From positions 1 through 40,824 of the forward strand of contig JBJOID010000024.1 of assembly GCA_046047315.1 (NCBI GenBank): a stretch of DNA of 40,824 bases, written 5' to 3'. A program made the translations under genes and the position numbers. Positions within the stretch are counted from its first letter, which is position 1. Every line of letters begins with the position of its first letter. Source of the DNA: WGMK01 sp046047315 (lineage in GTDB: Bacteria > Hydrogenedentota > Hydrogenedentia > Hydrogenedentales > JAEUWI01). Below, in pieces: positions 25,470-33,563 of the stretch. Below the pieces are notes generated by a model. It did not search any database. It was not told the DNA's origin and was given only the letters and a program-made list of their open reading frames with translations.

Positions 25470-26591
25470 TCATCCGGCGGCCCTCGCGCCCGCGCCACCC
25501 ATCAGCTTCTCGCGTTCACGCCGCTTCGACGCCCGCCGGTCGATGCGATACACGAAGGACAACACTTCCGCCACCGCCACGAACAGCTTCTCCGGCACCG
25601 GCATGTCGATTTCGACCATGCGGAAGAGCTCGCGCGCGAGCGGCGGCTTCTGCACGATGGGCACCCGGTGCTCCACGGCAATCTCGCGGATGCGCTGCGC
25701 CACCAGGCGCATGCCCTTTGCCACCACCACGGGCGCGTTCATCTGCTCCGGGTCATAGCGCAGCGCCACCGCGTAATGCGTGGGATTCGTAATCACCACG
25801 TCCGCCTCTGGCACCGCCGCAATCATCCGCTGCGCCGCCATCTGACGTTGCAGCTGCCGCACGCGCCGCTTGATGTGCGGGTCGCCCTCCAGCTCCTTCG
25901 CCTCCTGCTTGGCCTCCTGCGCCGTCATGCGAAGGTCTTGCTCATGCTGCCAAACCTGATAGCCATAGTCCGCCACGCCGATCACGAACATCACCACCGC
26001 GATGCGCCACCAAACGCCAAAGGCCAGCCAGGCCGCCTCCGGCAACATGGCCAAGGGCTCCATGTGCATCAAGAGGATCACCGTGTCCAGTTCGCCCCGC
26101 AGATACCACACCACCACCGCCGTGATGAACGAGAGCTTCGCTAGCGACTTCGCCAGCTCCACGAGCGACCGGACCGAGAACATGCGCTGCAGCCCGGAAA
26201 AGGGATTGATGCGGTCGAGCTTTGGCATCAGCGGCTTGCTGGTCGCCAGGAAACCCACCTGCATCAGGCTCGACGACGCGCCCGCCACCGCCATCAGCAG
26301 CAGCATGGGGGCGGTGGCCATCCCGATGAAATACAAGGCGCGAATCGTAATCTGTTGCATGGACTCATGTTCGAGCGTCAGGGTCGCCGCGTCGCCAATG
26401 AAGTAGATGCCCGCCGCGATCAACTGCTCGAAGATGTATTTGCCAAAAACGATCAAGCCGAGCAGCGCCACCGCCAGCGACAGCCCCGCGCTCAGGTCCT
26501 GGCTGCGGGCAATATTCCCCTCCTCGCGCGCCCGCTGCTTCTTCTGCGGACTCGCCGGGAGAATCTTCTCTCCGCCCAGTTCCTGCGACAT
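25470..26591 (-). CDS. flhB: FlhB, flagellar export gate and substrate-switch protein
   Basis: A 373-residue inner-membrane protein. It has the basic N-terminus (PQKKQRAREEGNIARS), four membrane helices up to about residue 210, and a cytoplasmic domain with the self-cleaving NPTH at residues 269-272. Cleavage between N and P switches export from rod/hook to filament proteins. The gene ends 12 bases before flhA and begins 6 bases after fliR. Confidence 0.97.
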   Translation of the reverse strand: MSQELGGEKILPASPQKKQRAREEGNIARSQDLSAGLSLAVALLGLIVFGKYIFEQLIAAGIYFIGDAATLTLEHESMQQITIRALYFIGMATAPMLLLMAVAGASSSLMQVGFLATSKPLMPKLDRINPFSGLQRMFSVRSLVELAKSLAKLSFITAVVVWYLRGELDTVILLMHMEPLAMLPEAAWLAFGVWWRIAVVMFVIGVADYGYQVWQHEQDLRMTAQEAKQEAKELEGDPHIKRRVRQLQRQMAAQRMIAAVPEADVVITNPTHYAVALRYDPEQMNAPVVVAKGMRLVAQRIREIAVEHRVPIVQKPPLARELFRMVEIDMPVPEKLFVAVAEVLSFVYRIDRRASKRREREKLMGGAGARAAG

Positions 26592-26597
26592 CCCCGC

Positions 26598-27371
26598 TTA
26601 CCCCAGCGCCCGGATAAGCAGGTCCACGTCGCGGAACGCGCGATGGAACATGTCATCGATCAAGTCGGTATAGACCCCTATCGAAAAGGCGACGACGAAT
26701 AGTCCCGTCGCGATGGTCACCGGGAAGCCCACCACAAACAACTGAATCTGCGGCACCACCCGTCCCAGCAGGCCCATCGTCAAATACGCCAACAGCATCG
26801 CCGTCGCCACCGGCGCCGCGATCATCAAGCCATCCACAAACATCACCCGTCCCAGCGCCGCCATCTGCCAGAACAGGTCCGCGTCGGCCCGCAGCCCGCC
26901 CGGCGGCACATGGTCGAAAGTCTTGGCCAGTGCCCAAATCATCAGCCGGTGCCCCCCAGCCATCAGCATGTACATCACCGCCAGGATGAACAGGAAGAAA
27001 CCGAAAATGGGGAACTGTGTTTCCAGTGCCGGGTTGAACACGTTCATCATCCCGAAGCCGGTCTGCATGTCCATGATTTGCCCGCCCACCTGGATGGCCG
27101 CAAAGACCAGCGTCAGCGCAAACCCAATCAGCAGGCCTATCAAGAAATCGCTCGCGCCCATCAGGGCAAAAGCCAGTCCCGCGTCGGGCAGTGGCGCAGC
27201 CAGCGCCGGAAGCACCGGCGTCACCAGCATCGCCGCCAGTCCGGAGAGCCCAATCTTCGCCGTGTTCGGGAAATTCGCGGAGCCGATGATCGGCGCGGAA
27301 ACCATCAGACCGGTGAACCGTGCGAACACCAGCAGGAACAACTTGAAGATTTCCACTTCCGCGATCAGCAT
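26598..27371 (-). CDS. fliR: FliR, flagellar export gate subunit
   Basis: A 257-residue integral membrane protein with six hydrophobic segments. Family features include FARFTGLMVSAPIIGSANFP near residue 17, the central GGQIMDMQTGFGMMNVFNP segment, and VPQIQLFVVGFPV toward the C-terminus. With FliP and FliQ it forms the helical export pore; fliP is not in this window. The ATG at 27371 has GGGGAAG just upstream. It follows fliQ by 51 bases. Confidence 0.96.
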   Translation of the reverse strand: MLIAEVEIFKLFLLVFARFTGLMVSAPIIGSANFPNTAKIGLSGLAAMLVTPVLPALAAPLPDAGLAFALMGASDFLIGLLIGFALTLVFAAIQVGGQIMDMQTGFGMMNVFNPALETQFPIFGFFLFILAVMYMLMAGGHRLMIWALAKTFDHVPPGGLRADADLFWQMAALGRVMFVDGLMIAAPVATAMLLAYLTMGLLGRVVPQIQLFVVGFPVTIATGLFVVAFSIGVYTDLIDDMFHRAFRDVDLLIRALG

Positions 27372-27422
27372 TTCGCTTCCCCGTCGAACCGCGCTCCTCC
27401 CGCGTTCGCAAGTCCTCCCGCA

Positions 27423-27698
27423 CTACACCGGCCGCACCATATCAGGCAGGCCCAGCAGCAGTTCCTGCATGAACTCCACCAGCAACTCCGACATCCACGG
27501 CAGAAACACCACGAATGCCACCAGCACCACCACAATCTTCGGCACGAAAGTCAGCGTGATTTCCTGAATCTGCGTCACCGACTGCACGATGCTGATCGTC
27601 AACCCCACCACCATCCCCGCCACCAGCATCGGCGCCGAGGCCAACAGCGTGATCAGAATGGCCTCCTGACCCAGCGATATCAGCGCATCGATATCCAA
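27423..27698 (-). CDS. fliQ: FliQ, flagellar export gate subunit
   Basis: A 91-residue, two-helix membrane protein with the family pattern ISIVQSVTQIQEITLTFVPK in the middle and FLPWM after it. FliQ copies pack around FliP/FliR in the export gate. I chose the TTG at 27698: GGAGG (27708-27704) lies 5 bases upstream and the resulting N-terminus (DIDALISLGQEA) has the usual family length. An ATG at 27719 is the alternative; its own GGAGGG is only 2 bases away and it would add seven atypical residues. It is the first gene of this flagellar operon in view. The preceding fliP, normally next to it, is missing here. Confidence 0.92.
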   Translation of the reverse strand: MDIDALISLGQEAILITLLASAPMLVAGMVVGLTISIVQSVTQIQEITLTFVPKIVVVLVAFVVFLPWMSELLVEFMQELLLGLPDMVRPV

Positions 27699-27739
27699 GA
27701 CCGCCTCCCCGGCAGGCATAACCCTCCACCTGTGGACAC

Positions 27740-27748
27740 AATATACCA
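27740..27748 (-). promoter_or_regulatory. Extended -10 promoter of the fliQ operon
   Basis: On the minus strand TGG-TATATT is an extended -10 element (TG, one base, then TATATT). Transcription would start near 27733, leaving a leader of 14 bases to the ATG or 35 bases to the TTG of fliQ. There is no good -35 at the usual distance, as expected for extended -10 promoters. I see no sigma-54 or sigma-28 type element. Confidence 0.45.
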
Positions 27749-27783
27749 GCCTTGATGGGGAAACTTAGCACAACATGTGGATG

Positions 27784-27803
27784 ATGTCAACAATTATTGA
27801 CAT
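27784..27803. promoter_or_regulatory. 20-base near-perfect AT-rich palindrome between fliQ and tRNA-Val
   Basis: ATGTCAA and TTGACAT flank CAATTA. Nine of ten base pairs across the centre are symmetric; only 27791 and 27796 mismatch. It lies about 36 bases upstream of the fliQ extended -10 element and over 50 bases upstream of the tRNA promoter. This is the size and symmetry of an operator for a dimeric regulator. Both arms contain the -35 hexamer TTGACA, but no matching -10 lies at 16-18 bases from either. Confidence 0.45.
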
Positions 27804-27855
27804 GATGCCCCACAATCCAGAGGCATTGTCGCGTCCCTGACACCCCATCCAAGCA

Positions 27856-27885
27856 TTGCCGCAAGGCTCCAGCGAAAGGTATACT
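27856..27885 (+). promoter_or_regulatory. Promoter of tRNA-Val
   Basis: TTGCCG (27856-27861) and TATACT (27880-27885) are 18 bases apart. Transcription would start near 27892, about 14 bases before the mature tRNA. Confidence 0.55.
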
Positions 27886-27905
27886 CCCCGTCCCCCCACC
27901 ACTGT

Positions 27906-27982
27906 GGGCGATTAGCTCAGTTGGTTAGAGCACTTGGTTTACACCCAAGGGGTCGCAGGTTCGAGCCCTGCATCGCCCACCA
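27906..27982 (+). tRNA. tRNA-Val (anticodon UAC), CCA encoded
   Basis: All four arms fold: the acceptor stem pairs GGGCGAT with ATCGCCC, the D arm pairs GCTC with GAGC, the anticodon stem pairs CTTGG with CCAAG around the loop TTTACAC, and the T stem pairs GCAGG with CCTGC around TTCGAGC. The anticodon at positions 34-36 is TAC, which decodes GUA and other valine codons. The discriminator is A (27979) and CCA (27980-27982) is encoded in the DNA. Confidence 0.97.
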
Positions 27983-28036
27983 ATTTTCCTACGCGGGACA
28001 ACGGACCCACTCGGCTTGTGCTCTGAAGCGTCTCAC

Positions 28037-28864
28037 CTAGAGAAAGATGCTATTGAGTCCGCGCTCCATTCCTTCTACGAGGAGCGTAAGGATTACCAGC
28101 GTGACACCCCCCGCCGCGAGGAAGGGCACCGTGGCCCGCGCTATCGCCCCGATCCCCTGCTGGTAGAGTCGGGCTATCAATACAAGGGCGATAATCCACC
28201 CCAACACGGGCACCAGCAGGAACGGGAACAGGTAGGCCGACGCCGTGGCCACGCCAATGATGGAGGATTCGAAATCCATTCCCGGCAGGTCTTCCAACAT
28301 GTAGAGCGCCACGAAGACGCCCGCCGTCACCGAGACGAATCCCAGGGTGATCCATTGCGCCACCATGATGGCCAGCGCTCCCGGTGGCGGTGGAGGCAAC
28401 TCAACGACATTCAGTCGAAGCGCTTCCGTCTGCTGCGCCTCAATGGCCACGTTCTGGTTGAAGGCAAACCCCGCGCAGGCAATCAGCAATAGTCCAATGA
28501 TTATCACCCCCTGCCGGGGTTCGGGTAGATACTGCTGCCACCCAAGTTTTCTCTTCGATGTCGTGTTCGTTGCGGAGTCTGGGGGTGTTCGTCCAGGCAA
28601 GAATTCTGCGTGGTCGTTCAGCCGCTGCATCAGCTCCACAACTTGTGGCGTCGGGTTTGCGGCCATGGCCACACTGCATTGCCGTTGCGCCGCGTCCCAT
28701 TCGCCCAGACGCTCATGGCAAAGCGCCAGTGCATAGGCCACTTGCGCCTGTCCCGGCAAAGCCGCGTCCACCTCCAGTAACAGTGCCTTGGCCCCGACAG
28801 CGTCATCCTTTTCGAATCGGCGTGCCGCCTCGTGGAACCGGGCTTCCAATCCAGACTTTTCCAT
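28037..28864 (-). CDS. TPR-like/Yip1-like membrane protein of unknown function
   Basis: A 275-residue protein. Residues 1-75 resemble one or two TPR repeats (FHEAARRFEKDD, then ALALCHERLGEWDAAQ). A linker leads to a hydrophobic half with four to five membrane helices from about residue 110 on, including a proline run (ELPPPPPG) between the first two. The topology resembles Yip1-domain proteins, which have no firm bacterial function. The ATG at 28864 has an AGGGAAAG site upstream. The frame is open to 28957, but that earlier start would lie inside the tRNA remnant. The gene is the only one between tRNA-Val and its decayed copy. Confidence 0.78.
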   Translation of the reverse strand: MEKSGLEARFHEAARRFEKDDAVGAKALLLEVDAALPGQAQVAYALALCHERLGEWDAAQRQCSVAMAANPTPQVVELMQRLNDHAEFLPGRTPPDSATNTTSKRKLGWQQYLPEPRQGVIIIGLLLIACAGFAFNQNVAIEAQQTEALRLNVVELPPPPPGALAIMVAQWITLGFVSVTAGVFVALYMLEDLPGMDFESSIIGVATASAYLFPFLLVPVLGWIIALVLIARLYQQGIGAIARATVPFLAAGGVTLVILTLLVEGMERGLNSIFL

Positions 28865-28882
28865 TGTCTTTCCCTCGATCGC

Positions 28883-28888
28883 AGTATA
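28883..28888 (-). promoter_or_regulatory. -10 element of the TPR-like membrane protein gene
   Basis: TATACT on the minus strand would start transcription about 12 bases before the ATG at 28864. No matching -35 is visible 16-18 bases upstream, so the call is weak. Confidence 0.3.
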
Positions 28889-28935
28889 GCGTAGAGACCT
28901 TGGAATACGCCCCGATGGATCACAGGCCCCCATAG

Positions 28936-28966
28936 GCCGCAGGTTTGAACTCTGCATCGCCCACCA
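28936..28966 (+). pseudogene. Decayed 3' half of tRNA-Val
   Basis: The 31 bases match the T arm, 3' acceptor strand and CCA of the tRNA-Val at 27906-27982 at 27 positions. A TTTTC downstream resembles the ATTTTC that follows the intact tRNA. Further upstream, TAGAG near 28892, CTTGG near 28899 and AATACGCCC near 28904 may be remnants of the D and anticodon arms (16 of 21 positions), with about 18 extra bases before the T arm. The T loop reads TTTGAAC, losing the conserved C56, and the acceptor stem has no complete 5' strand, so it cannot be a working tRNA. Confidence 0.75.
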
Positions 28967-29046
28967 TTTTCACTTCCTGTCACGCTCATGTGGCCCGCTT
29001 TGTGCCGCGTATGCTAGAGTAAGCGCTTGTCCAAAGCCTCAGAAGT

Positions 29047-29063
29047 GGCCCGTCTTTGGGGCC
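29047..29063 (+). promoter_or_regulatory. Hairpin just before the DUF6807 ribosome-binding site
   Basis: GGCCC and GGGCC pair around a 7-base loop (GTCTTTG). The hairpin ends 3 bases before AGGAGG (29067-29072) and could influence access to it. It is short, so regulation is only a possibility. Confidence 0.25.
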
Positions 29064-29079
29064 GTCAGGAGGAAAGCCC

Positions 29080-30393
29080 GTGAATTCAGTGATTCAATCT
29101 TTCACCATCTTTCTGTTTGGCCTCGCGGTGGCGCTGGGTGCGGCCGCGGAGGAGGCCCCGGCGGGGCATCCGCCGATCGATGAGCAGCATGGTGGCCTGC
29201 CGAAGGACAAGAGTGTCGATCACCCGCTCAACGGCAAGCTCATCGTCCTGAAGGGCGGCGAGGTGAAGAGCTATTACCCGCCGGTCTATCTCGCTTTCGA
29301 CGGTCCCGCGCTCCCCGAGGGCGCCAAGGTGTGGGTGGAACAGCTTGGCGCGGGCAACGTCTATCCGGCCACGCTGCGGGACGGGCAGTTTGTATTTGTC
29401 CCCAAGGGCATCCGCCCGGGCGGCGAATCGCGATACCGGGTCGTGGTGGAGAAGTCGGTCATGGCCCCGGTGGTGCGCGTGGAGAAGAAGGCCGGCGAGG
29501 ACGTCGTCGAGGTCTACATCGAGGATCAACTCTTCACCGCCTACCATTACACGAACGACAACAAGAAGCCCTTCCTCTGGCCGGTGCTTTCCGAGGGGGG
29601 GATTCCCGTCACGCGCAGCTTCCCCATGGACGAGACCGATGTGCCCAAGTTCGCAAAGGACCATCCCCATCACCGTTCCTGGTGGAGCGCGTATGGTCAT
29701 GTGGGACCGGCTGATGTCTGGGTGGAAGGGGACGGCTCCGGCTTCCAGCGCAGCGGCGAAGTGACGTTTGGCTCGGGCGACGCCTACGGCTGGATCCGCG
29801 CCAAGAACACCTGGAACACCGCCGAGGATCAGCCCGTGGTGCATGAAGAACGGGAATTCCGCTTTCACGCCACGCCGGAGAAGGGCCGTCTGACCGACAT
29901 GCGCGTGACCTTCCGCACCGTCGAGGGCGACGTGCTGTTCAAGGACACCAAGGAAGGAGGCATCTGCGCCGTGCGCATGAGCCCCGAGTTGTCCTATCGC
30001 AACGGCATCATCACCAATGCGCAGGGCGACGTGGGCGAGGAAAACCTCTGGGGCAAGCCCTCGCCCTGGTGCGACTATTCCGGGCCGATTGAAGGCCACG
30101 GCACGCGCGGCATCACCATCATGGATCACAACGCCAACCTGCGCCACCCGACTTCCTGGCACGTGCGCAAATACGGGTTGATGGGGGCGAACAGTTTCGG
30201 TTATTCCCACTTCACGGAAGCGGAATACAACAAGGGGCTGATGCCGGACAATGGCGATTACACGCTCAAGGCCGGCGAGGACCTTACCTTTAACTACCGC
30301 GTCTACGTGCACAGCGGCGATGTGACCGAGGCCGCCGTGGCCGACCGCTACGCCGACTATGTGACCCCGCCGCAGGCAGCATGGACAGAGTGA
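29080..30393 (+). CDS. DUF6807 (PmoA-annotated) exported protein
   Basis: A 437-residue protein with a signal peptide (hydrophobic FTIFLFGLAVALGAAAEE, cleavage near residue 24). The mature part has the hallmark DHPHHRSWWSAYGHVG near residue 197, followed by RITFKT-like and MRMSPE-like blocks and a C-terminal SWHVRKYGLMGANSFGYSHF. The family is often labelled methane oxygenase PmoA, which is misleading: it has no membrane helices and is common in polysaccharide-degrading bacteria; the activity is unknown. The GTG at 29080 is chosen because AGGAGG lies 7 bases upstream; a TTG at 29056 in frame has no such site. It is 43 bases ahead of the ABC exporter. Confidence 0.86.
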   Translation: MNSVIQSFTIFLFGLAVALGAAAEEAPAGHPPIDEQHGGLPKDKSVDHPLNGKLIVLKGGEVKSYYPPVYLAFDGPALPEGAKVWVEQLGAGNVYPATLRDGQFVFVPKGIRPGGESRYRVVVEKSVMAPVVRVEKKAGEDVVEVYIEDQLFTAYHYTNDNKKPFLWPVLSEGGIPVTRSFPMDETDVPKFAKDHPHHRSWWSAYGHVGPADVWVEGDGSGFQRSGEVTFGSGDAYGWIRAKNTWNTAEDQPVVHEEREFRFHATPEKGRLTDMRVTFRTVEGDVLFKDTKEGGICAVRMSPELSYRNGIITNAQGDVGEENLWGKPSPWCDYSGPIEGHGTRGITIMDHNANLRHPTSWHVRKYGLMGANSFGYSHFTEAEYNKGLMPDNGDYTLKAGEDLTFNYRVYVHSGDVTEAAVADRYADYVTPPQAAWTE

Positions 30394-30436
30394 TCGACTT
30401 GGGCATGGCGGGCGCACCGCGCGGAAGCGCAGCGGC

Positions 30437-32386
30437 ATGAAGCAGCTTGGGCTCGATCTGCGCCAGCACGACGGCGCACAGGGGCGCAGCTCGTCGTGGC
30501 GGGTGTATAAGCGCCTCGTGGGCTATGCCGCGCGCTATAAGCTCAAGCTCGCGGTCTCGCTTTTCTTTGCCGTGGTCATAGCCGCCTCGTTCGGCACCAT
30601 GCTTTTCGGCGTGGGCACGGCGGTCAAGCTTACCTTCCACAGCCCCGCGCCCGCGGGTGAAGAACAGCGCCCCGATCCCGCCGTGGAAATCGCGGCGGAT
30701 ATCGCCCGGTACACCAGCGACCTGCGCGGCATGCTGGGCTGGGCGCCGGAAGGGCTCGACCAGTCCTTCCTCGCCCTGGTGCAGGGCATGCGCGCTGAGC
30801 CCATGCAGGCGCTCCTGTATGTCTCCGGGATGGTCCTCTTGCTGGCCATGGTCATCGGTATCGCCCGGTTCATCCAGGAATATTTCGCAGGCTCAATCGG
30901 CGCCTACATCACCACCGACCTCGGCCGCGAGATGTACGAGAACCTCATGCGCCAGTCGGTGGGCTTTTTCGAGGCGCGCAACTCTGGAGAGATTCTCGCC
31001 CGTTTCACCAATGACATCTTCATGGTGAACAACGGCCTGTCCGGGGTCTTCATCAAGCTGATGCGCGAACCCTTCAAGGCGCTTACCTTCCTTGCCGTGG
31101 CGTTCTCGGTGGATGTGTGGCTCACCCTTGTGGGCGTCTGTGTGCTTCCTCCCGTCTTCTATATCCTCCTGCGCCTCGGCAAGAAAATGCGGAAGAGCGT
31201 GCGGCGCTCCCTGCAAAAGATCGCCTCCATGGCCTCGGTCGTCAACGAGACCGTGCAGGGCGTGCAAATCGTCAAGAGCTTCAACATGGAGGCCTACGAA
31301 GTGGCGCGCGTCCGCGACGAAGTGGGGCGGCTGCGCAAGTTCTTGTTGCGCATCGTGCGTCTCAACGCTGCCACCGATCCCATCACCGAGTTCCTGCTGG
31401 TGCTGGGGGTGGTGGCCTTCGTGCTCCTCAGCGGACAGCGCGTGGTCGCCGGCCAGCTCGACGCGGGCGACCTCACCCAGCTTTACTTCGCCCTCGCCAT
31501 GTTGATGGACCCCATGCGCAAGCTGTCCTCGGTCAACAACCAGGTGCAGACCAGCGTGGCCAGCGCCGAGCGCGTCTTCGAGTTTATCGACATGAAGCCC
31601 GACGTGGCCGACCGGCCCAACGCCCGGCCCATGGGCGATTTCCGGGAATCCATCCGCTTTGAAGGCGTGCGCTTCGCGTATGCCGGCGGTCCCGAAGTGC
31701 TCAAGGGGGTCGATCTCGAAGTACGCAAGGGCGAGATGGTGGCGCTCGTTGGGCCCAGCGGCGCGGGCAAGAGCACCCTCGTCAAACTGCTGCCGCGCTT
31801 CTACGACGTGACCGGCGGCGCCCTGATCATCGACAACGCCGATATCCGCGACGTCACGCTCGAAAGCCTGCGTGACCAGATCGGCATGGTCACGCAAGAC
31901 ACCATCCTCTTTGCCGAGACCATCCGGGCGAACATCGCCTTCGGCCGCGAGTGCTACGGCGAGGACCGGTTGCGCGCCGCCGCCCGCGCGGCCAACGCCC
32001 TCGAGTTCATCGAGAAGCTGCCGCGCGGATTCGACACCACGCTCGCCGAGGCGGGCAGTTCGCTCTCCGGTGGCCAGCGTCAGCGCATCGCCATTGCCCG
32101 CGCCATCATCAAGGACCCCGCCATCCTCATTCTCGACGAGGCCACCTCCAGCCTCGACTCCGAAAGCGAGCGCCTCATTCAGGATGCGCTGGATCACTTC
32201 ATCGAGGGCCGTACAGCGCTGGTCATCGCGCACCGTCTGTCCACCGTCCGCCGCGCCGACCGCATCGTTGTCATGGACAATGGGGCCGTCGTCGAGCAGG
32301 GCCGCCACGAGGAGCTGCTCGCAGCGGGGGGACTCTATAAGCGGCTCTATGAGACGCAGTTCGGCAAGCAGGAGAGCGCCGCCTGA
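30437..32386 (+). CDS. MsbA-like ABC exporter (fused membrane and ATPase domains)
   Basis: A 649-residue half-transporter that works as a homodimer. The membrane domain has six helices (about residues 30-340); the ATPase domain has Walker A GPSGAGKST (near 440), signature LSGGQRQR (near 543), Walker B ILILDEATSSLDSESE (near 565) and the switch IAHRLSTV (near 597). MsbA-type members flip lipid A or other lipid-linked glycans. The loop between helices 1 and 2 is about 65 residues, much longer than in E. coli MsbA, with a proline- and acid-rich first part. The glycan genes further down the same strand fit a lipid-linked glycan export role. Confidence 0.9.
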   Translation: MKQLGLDLRQHDGAQGRSSSWRVYKRLVGYAARYKLKLAVSLFFAVVIAASFGTMLFGVGTAVKLTFHSPAPAGEEQRPDPAVEIAADIARYTSDLRGMLGWAPEGLDQSFLALVQGMRAEPMQALLYVSGMVLLLAMVIGIARFIQEYFAGSIGAYITTDLGREMYENLMRQSVGFFEARNSGEILARFTNDIFMVNNGLSGVFIKLMREPFKALTFLAVAFSVDVWLTLVGVCVLPPVFYILLRLGKKMRKSVRRSLQKIASMASVVNETVQGVQIVKSFNMEAYEVARVRDEVGRLRKFLLRIVRLNAATDPITEFLLVLGVVAFVLLSGQRVVAGQLDAGDLTQLYFALAMLMDPMRKLSSVNNQVQTSVASAERVFEFIDMKPDVADRPNARPMGDFRESIRFEGVRFAYAGGPEVLKGVDLEVRKGEMVALVGPSGAGKSTLVKLLPRFYDVTGGALIIDNADIRDVTLESLRDQIGMVTQDTILFAETIRANIAFGRECYGEDRLRAAARAANALEFIEKLPRGFDTTLAEAGSSLSGGQRQRIAIARAIIKDPAILILDEATSSLDSESERLIQDALDHFIEGRTALVIAHRLSTVRRADRIVVMDNGAVVEQGRHEELLAAGGLYKRLYETQFGKQESAA

Positions 32387-32446
32387 GCGCCGCGTAAACC
32401 CTGGGGCGGTTGCCGGCGTTATCCAGCGCGACAGGAGACGCACCCC

Positions 32447-33562
32447 ATGAAACCCAAAGCCGCCTTGCTTGTGCCCGCCCTGATGCTTGCCGCCGCCCTC
32501 ACCGCGGGGGCGCAGTCCGGCATAGACGCTTCACGGCGCACCGCCATCGTCAACGCCATCGAACGCGTGGCACCGGCCGTGGTTACCATCAACGTCGTGT
32601 CCATCCAGTATGACCGCGGCGCCCACCCGATGTTCAACGACTTCTACGACTTCTTCGACTACGGATTCAGGCGGCCACGCGCCCAGTCCGTCGAGTCCCT
32701 CGGCACCGGGTTCATCATCGATCAGCAGGGCCACATCGTTACCAACTACCACGTGCTTGAGGAAGCCGACGCCATCTCGTCGGTCACGCTTTCCGACGGC
32801 CGGGAGTTGCAGGTGGAATTCGTTGGCGCCGATGAGCGCACCGATATGGCTGTGCTGAGGGCGAAAGGGGAGAACCTGCCCCATGCCCCGCTTGGCAGTT
32901 CCAAAGGTCTGATGATCGGTGAATGGGTCATCGCCATTGGCAATCCCTTTGGCAACATGATGCGCGACCCGCAGCCCAGCGTCAGCGTGGGGGTGGTCAG
33001 CGCCAACAACCGCCGCGTCGCCCGCGAGGTGGGCAAGGCCGACCGGCTCTATCAGGACCTCATCCAGACCGACGCCGCCATCAATCCCGGCAACAGCGGC
33101 GGACCGCTGGTCAACGCCAACGGCGAAGTCGTCGGCGTGAACACCATGATCTTCAGCAACACCGGTGGATATCAGGGCCTGGGCTTCGCCATCCCCATGG
33201 ACCGCGTCAAGAAGGTGGCCGACGAGATCATCCAGTATGGCCGCCGCCGCAATCCCTGGATGGGGTTCCGTGGCGAATCCGTGACCAACCTGCAACCCTT
33301 CGCGCGCCGCGAGTTTCGCGTTGCCATCGACCAGGGCGTCATCGTCACCGAGATGCTCCGCGACTGCCCAGCCGACACCGCCGGGCTCCAGCTGGGCGAT
33401 GTCATCGTGGGCATAAACGGCGAGGTCGTCACCCATCCCTCCGACATCGACTTTGTCAACTGGGATCTCTTCGTCGGTGACGCCGTCGAATTGGTGGTCG
33501 ATCGACAGGGCAGCACGCAGCGTATCAACTTCGCCATCAAGGAGCTTCAGTCCCCAAGGTGA
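32447..33562 (+). CDS. HtrA/Deg-type periplasmic serine protease with PDZ domain
   Basis: A 371-residue protein with a signal peptide (ALLVPALMLAAALTAGAQS). The trypsin-like domain has the full catalytic triad: H102 in VTNYHVLEE, D133 in ERTDMAVL, and S217 in NPGNSGGP. One PDZ domain follows from about residue 270 (GVIVTEML, then AGLQLGDVIVGING). Expected role is degradation or refolding of damaged envelope proteins. AGGAGA lies 8 bases before the ATG. A glycine/arginine/phenylalanine loop near residues 60-80 (FNDFYDFFDYGFRR) is typical of the DegP-like regulatory loop region. It converges with the 65-residue gene with 1 base between stops. Confidence 0.92.
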   Translation: MKPKAALLVPALMLAAALTAGAQSGIDASRRTAIVNAIERVAPAVVTINVVSIQYDRGAHPMFNDFYDFFDYGFRRPRAQSVESLGTGFIIDQQGHIVTNYHVLEEADAISSVTLSDGRELQVEFVGADERTDMAVLRAKGENLPHAPLGSSKGLMIGEWVIAIGNPFGNMMRDPQPSVSVGVVSANNRRVAREVGKADRLYQDLIQTDAAINPGNSGGPLVNANGEVVGVNTMIFSNTGGYQGLGFAIPMDRVKKVADEIIQYGRRRNPWMGFRGESVTNLQPFARREFRVAIDQGVIVTEMLRDCPADTAGLQLGDVIVGINGEVVTHPSDIDFVNWDLFVGDAVELVVDRQGSTQRINFAIKELQSPR

Positions 33563-33563
33563 C

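Noticed and set aside
27797..27802. Perfect -35 TTGACA as a promoter for tRNA-Val
   Set aside because: No -10 lies 16-18 bases downstream; a better pair exists at 27856-27885. The hexamer is part of the palindrome.
27982..28966. Integrative mobile element at tRNA-Val
   Set aside because: There is no integrase, excisionase or other mobility gene in the segment. Only the tRNA-end duplication is seen, so it is reported as a finding, not as an element.
29080..30393. Methane monooxygenase subunit (PmoA)
   Set aside because: The PmoA label attached to this family is a naming artefact. The protein is exported and soluble, without the membrane helices of particulate methane monooxygenase.
29086..32443. 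Antisense frames of 450 and 516 codons opposite the DUF6807 and ABC exporter genes
   Set aside because: Both are shadows of genes with conserved motifs on the other strand, and neither has a ribosome site.
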